Shown: one piece after another, positions 43,834-51,418 of the stretch
How the letters are laid out: every line of letters begins with the position of its first letter
Position numbering within the stretch: position 1 is the first letter of the stretch
Origin: Bacteroidales bacterium
Lineage (GTDB): Bacteria; Bacteroidota; Bacteroidia; Bacteroidales; Paludibacteraceae
Assembly: GCA_015061165.1 (NCBI GenBank)
Contig: SUXC01000004.1
Location: 62,001 to 126,000, forward strand
Direction: 5' to 3'
Length of the DNA: 64,000 nucleotides
Notes under the pieces: generated by a model
What the model was told of the DNA's origin: nothing
Databases searched by the model: none
What the model saw: only the letters and a program-made list of their open reading frames with translations
Translations under genes and position numbers: made by a program

Positions 43834-44099
43834 AAACGAAAGTTTGCAGACATATTATAAAAAGCGTTTATTAGCGCTTGTTTTGGCACTCTGAAACTTG
43901 GAAACTTTCGCTAGCCCAAAACAAGAAGGCAGTAAACGCCCTTTGGGATATGACTATCCCGCCTGCAGAGCATCCTTCGGGATGGCTCTGTTTGGTGGCA
44001 TTCATATTCAGGCGTGGGCGTTAGTTGCTTATTCTTGTTAGCAGGGTATTCCAAGACCTCAGAGTGAAGAATAAGCAAAGATAAGGTTCCACGCTTTTT
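43834..44099 (+). ncRNA. Structured leader/attenuator RNA, copy 3 of 3
   Basis: The 3' hairpin matches copies 1 and 2: GGCGTGGGC (44011-44019), inner arms TTGCTTATTC with GAATAAGCAA (44069-44078), a loop with GGGTATTCCAAGACCTC, the outer CCACGC arm (44089-44094), a T-run and GTATG. The 5' domain differs but is strongly folded: GCAAAC-gaaa-GTTTGC, GCGTTTA with TAAACGC, CTTGTTTTGGC with GCCCAAAACAAG, GGGATA-tgac-TATCCC and a CAGAGC...GCTCTG hairpin. The 5'-end-to-hinge pairing is weaker than in copies 1 and 2 (AACGCCC with GGGCGTT). Confidence 0.55.
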
Positions 44100-44170
44100 G
44101 TATGCCTACATGTGAACTAATACAGCAAACACTCTCTGCTTGGAGCCAGTGGGGAATAAATAATAAAATT

Positions 44171-44560
44171 ATGTATAATGAATTTGAACAAGATTTTACG
44201 CATCGCATTGTAAAATGTATGAAGGAACAAAATTCAGATGATAAGCGTGATTGCACTCGCTTGTTTAGTCATTTTCACTCTCTAATCATCTATGCCTACA
44301 GTAAGCAACAGTGCGAAAATGTAAAGAACATCAAGCAAAATTTAGAAGTGATAGACGGAGAGTGCAATTTAACAGATTATCAAATCATAGAGCAATTGTA
44401 TCATTGTTTCATATCGTGTAACTTTGAACCAGAGCCTAATGATTCTGAGCAAGATGTTACTGCAATGATGTGTACATTACAAGAGTGTAAGATAAAAATC
44501 ACTTTGGGACAAATGATAAATATTGCAGATGAAATACAAAAGTCTAATGATAACAAATAA
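44171..44560 (+). CDS. Small cytosolic protein in surface-protein cassette 3
   Basis: A helical, charged protein of 129 residues from the ATG at 44171 (MYNEFEQDFTHRIVKCMKEQ). The frame is open to an ATG at 44102, giving 152 residues, but that ATG is the GTATG that follows the T-run in RNA copies 2 and 3, so I prefer the downstream one. It is cysteine-containing and without a signal peptide. It precedes a leucine-rich-repeat gene by 4 bp. No family recognised. Confidence 0.55.
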   Translation: MYNEFEQDFTHRIVKCMKEQNSDDKRDCTRLFSHFHSLIIYAYSKQQCENVKNIKQNLEVIDGECNLTDYQIIEQLYHCFISCNFEPEPNDSEQDVTAMMCTLQECKIKITLGQMINIADEIQKSNDNK

Positions 44561-44564
44561 ACTT

Positions 44565-46238
44565 ATGAAAACAAAATTATTTACATTATTTCTCGCCATC
44601 ATGGCGACAAATAGCCTTTGGGCATATGATTTCAAATATGGTGATTTGTACTACGAAGTTCTTAGTAGTTCTACACCATATACTGTACGAGTAACACAAG
44701 ACTTGAGTAATAATAATTACTCAGGGATTACGACTATAGCGATTCCTGAGACGGTAGAGTATAATGACACTACTTATTCCGTTGTAGAGATTAATGGAAG
44801 TGCTTTTTCACATTGTTCTTCTTTGACTTCTGTGACTATCCCTAACAGCATTACCAAAATTGGACAGTTTGCTTTCACTTGTTGTGATTCTCTTAATTCT
44901 ATTAATATTCCTGCAAGCGTTACTGAAATTGGTTCATTGGCTTTTTCATATTGTACCTCTCTTTATTCTATTAATATTCCCGAAAGCGTAGAGGATATCG
45001 GTAAGGAGGCTTTTTATAAGAGTGGCATATACAATGACGAATCTAATTGGGAGGATGATGCATTGTATGTTGATAATTGCCTTGTTGATATTGATACAGA
45101 TTCAGATAAATCCTCTTTTACCATTAAGGAAAATACTCGACTAATCAGTCGTCTTGCCTTGAACGAATGGAAATCTCTCAAAAAAATTACATTGCCTAAT
45201 AGCGTAAAATATATTTCAAAACATGCATTTGTATCCTGTACTTCTTTAACATCAATAACTCTCTCTAACAACTTATTAAGTATTGGTGAAGATGCTTTTT
45301 ACAGATGTAGTGCACTTAAGTCCATAACAATTCCAAATAGTGTTACAGATATTGGTAAAAACGCTTTTTACGAGTGTACAGCCCTTATGTCCATAACAAT
45401 TCCCAATAGCGTTACACATATAGGCGAATATGCATTTTACAGTTGCAGTGCTTTAACGTCCATTAGCCTTTCTCATACTCTAACAGATATTGCTAACAAT
45501 ACATTTAGATGGTGTACTTCTCTATCTTCGATAACGCTTCCTAAAAACTTATTAACTATTGGATCCTCAGCTTTTTACGGTTGCACTTCATTATCTTCTA
45601 TTACTATTCCTAATTGTGTCAATAGTATTGAAGATCAAGCATTTGGTAAGTGCTCTTCACTTATATCCATATCTATTCCAGAGACCGTAACTTACATTGG
45701 GGCAAATGCATTTGCTGAAACTCCATGGTACGATAATCAGCCAGATGGTGTTTTATATATCAATAATGTCTTATATCAATACAAGGGTTCTATGCTACCC
45801 AATACATCTATCGATATAAAAGATGGCACTATCTCTATCTCTCATAAGGCTTTTGAATATTTCAATTCTCTTATTTCTATTACAATCCCTAGTAGTGTAA
45901 CCTTTATTGGATATCAAGCATTTATGTGTTGCCCTAATCTAAAATCGGTTACCTGCAAAGCAACTAAAATACCACAAATTTATTGGAGTACCTTTAAGGA
46001 AGTACCATTATCTGATGCTACTTTGTACGTACCAATGGAATCATTAAATGATTATAAAACAACTGAATATTGGAATGAGTTTGGAACAATTTTGCCAATT
46101 AGCCAATTACCTACTGATGTTGAGGATGTTCAAATTTCTAGTGACCAGGATACATCTGTTAAAAAAGTCATCCGTAATGGTCAAGTAGTCATTCTTCATA
46201 ATGATAAATCCTATAATATATTGGGACAGAAAATGTAA
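44565..46238 (+). CDS. BspA-like leucine-rich-repeat surface protein
   Basis: The 557-residue secreted protein has a signal peptide (residues 1-19, ending in LWA), then YDFKYGDLYYEVLSSSTPYT, close to the start of the protein at 9015-10955. More than ten BspA-type repeats of about 23 residues follow (for example SITIPNSVTHIGEYAFYSC). The tail is VVILHNDKSYNILGQKM. I chose the ATG at 44565, since the longer frame overlaps the upstream gene. It belongs to cassette 3. Likely a surface adhesin, possibly exported by the type IX system. Confidence 0.88.
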   Translation: MKTKLFTLFLAIMATNSLWAYDFKYGDLYYEVLSSSTPYTVRVTQDLSNNNYSGITTIAIPETVEYNDTTYSVVEINGSAFSHCSSLTSVTIPNSITKIGQFAFTCCDSLNSINIPASVTEIGSLAFSYCTSLYSINIPESVEDIGKEAFYKSGIYNDESNWEDDALYVDNCLVDIDTDSDKSSFTIKENTRLISRLALNEWKSLKKITLPNSVKYISKHAFVSCTSLTSITLSNNLLSIGEDAFYRCSALKSITIPNSVTDIGKNAFYECTALMSITIPNSVTHIGEYAFYSCSALTSISLSHTLTDIANNTFRWCTSLSSITLPKNLLTIGSSAFYGCTSLSSITIPNCVNSIEDQAFGKCSSLISISIPETVTYIGANAFAETPWYDNQPDGVLYINNVLYQYKGSMLPNTSIDIKDGTISISHKAFEYFNSLISITIPSSVTFIGYQAFMCCPNLKSVTCKATKIPQIYWSTFKEVPLSDATLYVPMESLNDYKTTEYWNEFGTILPISQLPTDVEDVQISSDQDTSVKKVIRNGQVVILHNDKSYNILGQKM

Positions 46239-46264
46239 AATATAAATCAATAAAATTATTTATA

Positions 46265-47386
46265 ATGAAAAAGTTTAGTTTATTAGCCTTCTTTGCGATG
46301 GCAAGTTTATTTGTCAGTTGTGAACAGAATGGACAAAATGCATCTGGAGTAGAAGATGCAACATCTCGCAAAGTAAAAACGGGTAATGTGTATGATATTA
46401 CCGCTACGAAAGCAACTATTACTGGTACTATAAACATCAACATGTCCGACTTCCAAGACATCTCGTTCGGTATTATGTATTCAGATAGCAAAGAAGAATT
46501 GTCTGCGAGAAAAGGCAATCGCAATGAGGCTCCTTATTTGAACGGAGAAGAATTTGAAATCGAAATCAAAGGATTAAAACCTCAAACAATGTATTACTAT
46601 TGCGCTTGGTTATTCTTAAATGGAAAACAATATGAGTATGGTGATATCAAACAGTTTGAGACATTAGATGGGAATATCTACGCTATTGGTGAATTTTCAG
46701 TTTCAAATAGCAAAAAAGTGGCTTTTTCCTCTGGTAATCTACAATATCAAGCAAGCACAAACACATGGCGATTCGCTGAAAATCAATGGGATTACATTGG
46801 TGGAGCAAATTCTAATATTAGTTCTTCTTATTCTGGTTGGATTGATTTGTTCGGTTGGGGGACAGGAAACAACCCAACAGAATCAAGTGAAGATGCATAT
46901 GATTACAATAATGGGTTTACTGATTGGGGAAAAAATACTATTAATACGGAGCAGCCTAGAACATGGCGTACGTTACACACGTCGGAATGGGAGTACATAG
47001 TAAGTGGGCGCCCCAATTCACATAGCTTATATGGAACTGCAACTGTCAATAATGTATATGGTTTGATTCTTTTGCCAGATGATTGGAACCAACCAACTTT
47101 AAGTTTTAACTCTGGATTAAAGGATTGGAATAATAATGTGTATTCTATTGCTCAATGGAAAGAATTAGAATATGAAGGTGCTATTTTCCTGCCAGCAGCA
47201 GGTTATCGCGAAGGCAAACGTGTAGAAAATGTGCAGTTGACTGGTACTTATTGGGCAGCAACAGACAATGGGAATTATCGCATTTATAGTCTTTATTTTA
47301 ATAATGATGAAGCAGAAGTAGGAGATAGTAGTTATTCTTGTACTCGTTCGAATGGCGCTTCCGTGAGGTTAGTTACAGATTTGTAG
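46265..47386 (+). CDS. Surface lipoprotein with FISUMP-like C-terminal domain
   Basis: A 373-residue lipoprotein with lipobox FVSC (Cys about residue 19). Residues about 40-135 look like a fibronectin type III-like domain (TATKATITGTI, GLKPQTMYYYCAWLF). The C-terminal part (about 140-373) resembles Fibrobacter major paralogous (FISUMP)/formylglycine-generating-like domains, with WDYIGGANSN, WRTLHTSEWEYI, LLPDDWNQP and YWAATDNG. It follows the BspA-like gene by 26 bp and ends in a terminator, so it is the last gene of cassette 3. Confidence 0.72.
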   Translation: MKKFSLLAFFAMASLFVSCEQNGQNASGVEDATSRKVKTGNVYDITATKATITGTININMSDFQDISFGIMYSDSKEELSARKGNRNEAPYLNGEEFEIEIKGLKPQTMYYYCAWLFLNGKQYEYGDIKQFETLDGNIYAIGEFSVSNSKKVAFSSGNLQYQASTNTWRFAENQWDYIGGANSNISSSYSGWIDLFGWGTGNNPTESSEDAYDYNNGFTDWGKNTINTEQPRTWRTLHTSEWEYIVSGRPNSHSLYGTATVNNVYGLILLPDDWNQPTLSFNSGLKDWNNNVYSIAQWKELEYEGAIFLPAAGYREGKRVENVQLTGTYWAATDNGNYRIYSLYFNNDEAEVGDSSYSCTRSNGASVRLVTDL

Positions 47387-47410
47387 ACTTTTGCATAGCA
47401 TAAAAAACTT

Positions 47411-47442
47411 TCACCCTGCAAGTCACCAGATTTGCGGGGTGA
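47411..47442 (+). terminator. Intrinsic terminator of cassette 3
   Basis: TCACCCTGCAA and TTTGCGGGGTGA pair with one mismatch around a short loop; ATTTTG follows. Confidence 0.65.
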
Positions 47443-47500
47443 ATTTTGTTTGGAGAAAAAAAATACCCGAATGATATTCGGGACAATGGACAAACAAGAA

Positions 47501-47590
47501 AGGTGAAAGTGAAATAAGGTGAAATAATTTGCAAGTGGTTTATAATCACATATTTACGCGGTTGTTTCACCTTGTTTCACTATTTCACCC
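47501..47590. repeat. GTGAAA inverted repeat, left copy
   Basis: AGGTGAAAGTGAAATAAGG with GTGAAAT (47501-47527) faces TTTCACCTTGTTTCAC with TATTTCACC (47561-47590). A similar structure is at 49287-49358. Confidence 0.65.
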
Positions 47591-47679
47591 TGCAAGACAA
47601 GTATGGGTGGCTTATCCGTTTTGTATGAGATATGGGAGATTAAAGGTGACGAGGGGATACCCGAATGACATTCGTCTAA

Positions 47680-47716
47680 CACCCCATGACGCAGGCGTCA
47701 TCGGGGACCCCGTGGG
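47680..47716. repeat. REP-like palindrome, copy C
   Basis: On the complementary strand: GGGGTCCCCG, then ATGACG-cctg-CGTCAT, then GGGGTGT. Same outer sequence as copies A and B with a different inner stem. Confidence 0.78.
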
Positions 47717-47867
47717 ACAATGAACATAGAGACAGAATTTCTCGCGATGGGAATCACGAGAGCAAGACAGATGACCGAAAAACGAGGACACCCGAATGTC
47801 ATTCGGGGAAATAGACATAGAAAGGAGACAGATTAGATGTTGGAAAAAATTGGCAAAGGTACTACAT

Positions 47868-47892
47868 CAAACTGACAAAACCTGTCAGTTTG
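47868..47892. repeat. Perfect 10-bp inverted repeat
   Basis: CAAACTGACA (47868-47877) and TGTCAGTTTG (47883-47892) are separated by 5 nt, about 85 bp upstream of the -7 box at 47977. It could be an operator or a cruciform. Confidence 0.5.
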
Positions 47893-47976
47893 AAAGAAAA
47901 TTTTAAAAAAAGTGCATTTTTATGGCATTTTTGAGGAATGAGGGATTTTTCGTTTTTTTATATGAGAAAGTTGTAG

Positions 47977-47985
47977 TAACTTTGC
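47977..47985 (+). promoter_or_regulatory. -7 box before the fourth structured leader
   Basis: TAACTTTGC is a good -7 match; the -33 region is only a T-run, so it is a partial promoter. Confidence 0.55.
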
Positions 47986-47990
47986 AGTGG

Positions 47991-48285
47991 ATTTGGATAA
48001 AAAACCTACGCCTAAGGGCGAGAAATCTAAACTATCCAAACCTATAAAAGCGATCTTTGACATGGTGGAGCAAAGCAAAACAAGTCTTGGGAGACCTAAT
48101 GTATCGTGTATATGTTGGGCTCCACCTTACGGCGGTAACGTAGTGAGTTGGTAGCTGAGTCGGGAGGCTACTGGGAGATAAGGCGAAAGCCCCTAAACAA
48201 GATGGACCGATAGCTGTTACGGGAATAGCGATGCCCGTTGAGATGGAAGTGCCCATATGGGTATAATCATAATTATAAAAATATT
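47991..48285 (+). ncRNA. Structured leader RNA of unrecognised class
   Basis: About 295 nt without a credible ORF lie between the promoter and the next ATG. Clear stems are TTTGGATA with TATCCAAA, GGTGGAGC with GCTCCACC (perfect 8 bp), and ACGGG-aatagcgatg-CCCGT near the 3' end. It does not share the GGCGTGGGC...GTTGCTT hairpin of the other three RNAs. It does not match tmRNA, RNase P or the common riboswitches that I can recall. Confidence 0.45.
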
Positions 48286-48903
48286 ATGCGAAAGAATAAT
48301 AAACTTATAATAGTTCTAAAATCTACTTTTAACAAAACAAAAATAAACACAAGACTAAAAAATGCTGGCGTATCGCTGGCGCGTGACCGTAAGTGCCTGA
48401 TAAACCTGGTTCAGACTGTAATCGGTCAGGAATTTGATTATCATACTCTAACCGACCAACTGTCGAAAAACATGCCGAAATTCATTTATTTGAAACACAA
48501 GCATGGACACGACGAATGGCAGTATGGTGGTCAAGTTGGCTGCTACTATTTTCCTTGTGATGATCCCATTCAATATAAACTCCCCCGCGGAAAGTCGTTG
48601 TCGGATTACGATTTGGAGGAATGGGATAACCTGCCAACTGTGGAGGCAGGTCCACAAGATATTGGTATCGGTTTCATTGAAATCAAAGGTCGAGGACTCG
48701 GAAAGTACCGTCAGGAGACCATCCACGGTGGTATTCTACAGCCTGATGAGAAATTCGTGATTCGACACCGTAGGTTTCAAGTCACAGAGATTACAATCGA
48801 CTTTGACTTCTTTTGTCAAGGTTCCAGAGAACTCCGTCTAAAAGTGCAGTTAGGCGGAGATGGTAGGATATATACTGCCATAGAAGAGGTAAAATACTTC
48901 TAA
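48286..48903 (+). CDS. Orphan protein behind a structured leader
   Basis: A 205-residue protein from the ATG at 48286 (MRKNNKLIIVLKSTFNKTKI). It is basic at the N-terminus, then contains HGHDEWQYGGQVGCYYFPCD, a DIGIGFIEIKGRGLGKYR segment and a beta-rich C-terminus. No signal peptide or membrane span. I do not recognise a family. It is preceded by a structured leader and followed by a hairpin and a 48-residue ORF, within a unit bracketed by GTGAAA inverted repeats. Confidence 0.6.
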   Translation: MRKNNKLIIVLKSTFNKTKINTRLKNAGVSLARDRKCLINLVQTVIGQEFDYHTLTDQLSKNMPKFIYLKHKHGHDEWQYGGQVGCYYFPCDDPIQYKLPRGKSLSDYDLEEWDNLPTVEAGPQDIGIGFIEIKGRGLGKYRQETIHGGILQPDEKFVIRHRRFQVTEITIDFDFFCQGSRELRLKVQLGGDGRIYTAIEEVKYF

Positions 48904-48949
48904 AATAGGGTTCGAGTAATCCTGCTTTGCTACACCATGCCTTTTTATT

Positions 48950-48980
48950 CCCTTCAGCAGTGGCTGAGGGGGATCTTTTT
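48950..48980 (+). terminator. Intrinsic terminator after the orphan gene
   Basis: CCCTTCAGC and GCTGAGGG pair around AGTG, followed shortly by TTTTT. Confidence 0.65.
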
Positions 48981-49008
48981 AGAGAAAACTTATAAAATTT
49001 TGATAGAT

Positions 49009-49155
49009 ATGAAACTTTGGAACATTTTCTATGAAACTCCCGACATGACCGAGGAGCGTCATGTAAAAGCATCTACAATGGCAGAAGCAATGAAAAAAGT
49101 ACTACCTGATGACACTTACTATTGTTGGGGACAGGAAGTAGAAGATATGAGCTAA
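49009..49155 (+). CDS. Small protein of unknown function
   Basis: A 48-residue ORF beginning MKLWNIFYETPDMTEERHVK, with an AT-rich start region and a following A-S-T-M-A-E-A-M-K-K helix. The pattern (short strand, H-V-K-A-x-(S/T), helix, then Y-Y-C-W) recalls small ribbon-helix proteins, but I do not recognise it. It lies between two terminators, so it may be expressed by read-through from the orphan gene. Confidence 0.5.
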   Translation: MKLWNIFYETPDMTEERHVKASTMAEAMKKVLPDDTYYCWGQEVEDMS

Positions 49156-49210
49156 TCAATAATAGCTCATTTGGGTAAATTAAGAAACAGCTTTCGGGCT
49201 GTTTTTTTTT
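49147..49210 (+). terminator. Two hairpins ending the orphan-gene unit
   Basis: ATGAGCTA and TAGCTCAT (49147-49170) form an 8-bp hairpin over the stop codon. AACAGC-tttcgg-GCTGTT (49186-49203) with a T-run is a standard terminator. Confidence 0.75.
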
Positions 49211-49286
49211 GTGTATATACATAATAATAGTAGTAGATTTTGGTTATCGGATATCGGATAACGGAATCGGACATAGATCTATTTAC

Positions 49287-49358
49287 AGGGTGAAACAAGT
49301 GAAACAATTCATAACTCACTAAAAATCACTGAATTTCACCCTATTTCACTTATTTCAC
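49287..49358. repeat. GTGAAA inverted repeat, right copy
   Basis: AGGGTGAAACAAGTGAAAC (49287 onward) faces AATTTCACCCTATTTCACTT with ATTTCAC (49332-49358), 12 bp before the DUF3987 gene. With the copy at 47501-47590 it brackets the orphan-gene unit. Confidence 0.65.
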
Positions 49359-49369
49359 GTACTACAAGT

Positions 49370-50614
49370 ATGACAAACACAAATCCAACTACGGTGCAAC
49401 AACCGATTGACTATGAGGCACTTCCGTTGCCTTTCAACCACACACCACAACTCATCCAAACCTTAGTGAAACAACTGCCCGACTGCTGGCAACAGACCGC
49501 CAGTCTCGCACTCCTACCTGCCCTATCCGTCGCGTGCGGAAACATCAGTTACGGAGCCGACCACAAACCCCTCGCCTTCCACGTCGCCGTATATGGATTG
49601 GCAGGCAGTGGCAAATCGCAGTTCACCTGTCGCCCCGCACAATACGTGCAAGACTACCTCGCACGCAACGACAACTCCTATCGCAAAAATGGCACAACAG
49701 CACCACGCGTCATCGGCTTTGAGATAAGCACCGTGCAACTCTGCAAGTACCTCGCGCTCAGCCCCAACGACACCGTGATGCTCTACACCGATGAGATCTC
49801 GCAAGCCATTGGTAGCGAACGCAGCAGCAACTCATTCATGCAACTACAACCCATCCTACGCAAAGGCTTTGACGGCATCACACACACCATGGACTACAAA
49901 GAGAAAGACTCCTTCCGTGGCACCATCAAACCACGACTCAGCTTCCTCGCCTGCGGAACACCGAACTCGCTCTTCCGCTACTTCAACGACAAAGCCATCG
50001 AAGAAGGAACTACCCGACGCGTCATCTTTGTGGAACACCCCGAGTATGAGCCCACTATACCTGACATAGCCTACAGCGAGGAACAAGCCGAGTTCATCCA
50101 CGACCAACTCGATTGGCTGGAGACACAGAACGGCAGCGTTCACAACCAGCAAATAGAAGAAGCCGTCTTGGCGTGGAAAACACAAAAACTCGCCCTCATG
50201 GGCAACGACAAAGTCAAACGCCTCATGATCAATACCCCTACCGACATCTACCGACGAGCCGCCTATTTGGCATACATACTCAATCGCTTCGAACGTGTAG
50301 AAGATAGTCTGATCTTCGGGCAATGGGTAGCGGAGTACATGCTCAGAGCCACCTTCAACCACACCTTCCAACAGCAACAGGCCATTGCCAACGAAGGACA
50401 AAAACACTTCGCCGTCAGCACACAAGCCTACTGCGAAGACTTCAACCGAACCATGTTGGACGCTCTGCCACAGCAATTCGAATGGCAAGACGTCATAACA
50501 TACAGAAAACTACACAATTACTCGGGAGCACACAAATCCAGAGTGATTCTAACCAGATGGAAAAACCGCGGTAAAATCAAACAGATAAAGTCAAACACAT
50601 TTATTAAACTCTGA
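49370..50614 (+). CDS. DUF3987 family P-loop ATPase
   Basis: A 414-residue protein with a Walker A motif GLAGSGKSQF (about residues 75-84), a Walker B-like VMLYTDEIS (about 137-145) and LSFLACGTPNSLF. This fits DUF3987/YfjI-like primase-helicase relatives common in mobile elements of Bacteroidota. Its exact role is unknown; replication or conflict functions are suggested by relatives. It starts a run of four ORFs (to 51388) ended by a terminator. Confidence 0.8.
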   Translation: MTNTNPTTVQQPIDYEALPLPFNHTPQLIQTLVKQLPDCWQQTASLALLPALSVACGNISYGADHKPLAFHVAVYGLAGSGKSQFTCRPAQYVQDYLARNDNSYRKNGTTAPRVIGFEISTVQLCKYLALSPNDTVMLYTDEISQAIGSERSSNSFMQLQPILRKGFDGITHTMDYKEKDSFRGTIKPRLSFLACGTPNSLFRYFNDKAIEEGTTRRVIFVEHPEYEPTIPDIAYSEEQAEFIHDQLDWLETQNGSVHNQQIEEAVLAWKTQKLALMGNDKVKRLMINTPTDIYRRAAYLAYILNRFERVEDSLIFGQWVAEYMLRATFNHTFQQQQAIANEGQKHFAVSTQAYCEDFNRTMLDALPQQFEWQDVITYRKLHNYSGAHKSRVILTRWKNRGKIKQIKSNTFIKL

Positions 50615-50625
50615 GGACAAGAGAC

Positions 50626-50721
50626 ATGAAAAACGAAAACCTAATTCACCAATTCATTCGCTGGTTCTTGCAACTGCTCACCGCACTCCTCAAGAAACTC
50701 AGAGAGAATGGAAAAATCTAA
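50626..50721 (+). CDS. Very small membrane-associated peptide
   Basis: A 31-residue ORF (MKNENLIHQFIRWFLQLLTA followed by a basic LLKKLRENGKI) with one hydrophobic/amphipathic helix and a positively charged tail. It lies 11 bp after the DUF3987 gene and 14 bp before the next ORF, where Bacteroidota DUF3987 modules often carry a tiny peptide gene. Similarity in size and position only. Confidence 0.45.
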   Translation: MKNENLIHQFIRWFLQLLTALLKKLRENGKI

Positions 50722-50735
50722 AACCTTTAACAACT

Positions 50736-51038
50736 ATGGCACTAATCAAACCTATGGAACTCATCGCCTCCATGTCGGGTAAAGTGTGCGGACACTCAAA
50801 CAAGTATTTCGCTGTCCGCAACGGCACCCTATACACGGGTACAATCTGCAACCCCTATACAGGCGAACCAACCGAAAAACAACTCGCTGTACGTCAGAAG
50901 TTTGCCGACACATACACAGCGATGGCAGCCCTCACTGAGGAACAAAAAGCGGAATATGAAACTGCCTTCCGCAAACAGAAGAAATGCAAAACCCTTCGTG
51001 GCTTCATCTTCTCGCAATTGTATAACACAAATCTTTAA
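50736..51038 (+). CDS. Small protein, paralogue A of a pair
   Basis: A 100-residue protein with MSGKVCGHSNKYFAVRNGTL near the start, TEKQLAVRQKFADTYTAM in the middle and QKKCKTLRGFIFSQLY at the end. The next ORF shows the same order (GKV..., A-E-K-x-x-x-A-K-F-A, KYKTLRQYVWNQ), so the two appear homologous; the ORF at 22332 may be a distant third. Function unknown. Confidence 0.65.
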   Translation: MALIKPMELIASMSGKVCGHSNKYFAVRNGTLYTGTICNPYTGEPTEKQLAVRQKFADTYTAMAALTEEQKAEYETAFRKQKKCKTLRGFIFSQLYNTNL

Positions 51039-51073
51039 ACCTTAAACATTAATTCCTTAAACCTTAAACAACT

Positions 51074-51388
51074 ATGGCAAAAGTAGAATATGCATTTCCT
51101 GTGGAGGTAATCCACGGCAAGGTGGCTAAGAGCCACAAGATTGGCTTCGCTCATCGCGCAGCAAGTAAACTGAACTACACACAAGCATACGGCAAACGTA
51201 CTACCAAGTACTCGCAAGCAGAAAAAGACCACCAAGCGAAATTCGCTGCTGTCGCTGCTGCAACCAACGCCCGTCTGGCAGACCCAAACCAAATGCCTAT
51301 CGACCAAATGGCATTCAAGGCACAAAGCAAGTACAAGACCTTACGTCAGTATGTCTGGAACCAAGAGTGGAACGCATACACTGCGTAA
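51074..51388 (+). CDS. Small protein, paralogue B of a pair
   Basis: A 104-residue basic protein with VIHGKVAKSHKIGFAHRAAS, QAEKDHQAKFAAVAAATNA and KYKTLRQYVWNQEW. It aligns end to end with the preceding 100-residue ORF, consistent with a tandem duplication followed by divergence. It is the last gene before a terminator at 51419. No function known to me. Confidence 0.65.
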   Translation: MAKVEYAFPVEVIHGKVAKSHKIGFAHRAASKLNYTQAYGKRTTKYSQAEKDHQAKFAAVAAATNARLADPNQMPIDQMAFKAQSKYKTLRQYVWNQEWNAYTA

Positions 51389-51418
51389 TTCTTAATTCAA
51401 AATTCTTAATTCTTAATT

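Larger units (their letters stand above)
47466..47808. repeat. Cluster of CCCGAATG palindromes
   Basis: CCCGAATGATATTCGGG (47466-47482), CCCGAATGACATTCG (47660-47674) and CCCGAATGTCATTCGGGG (47791-47808) lie within 350 bp of gene-free DNA. The outer six or seven bases are constant and the centre varies. Confidence 0.75.

Noticed and set aside
47991..48285. Structured leader considered as RNase P RNA, tmRNA or a group II intron
   Set aside because: The diagnostic cores (GAGGAAAGTC for RNase P, a tag frame and tRNA-like end for tmRNA, domain V for a group II intron) are missing.
48905..48940. GGTTCGAGT...ACACCA stretch considered as a tRNA or tmRNA 3' end
   Set aside because: No acceptor, D or anticodon arms can be folded upstream and the T-arm stem does not pair well.
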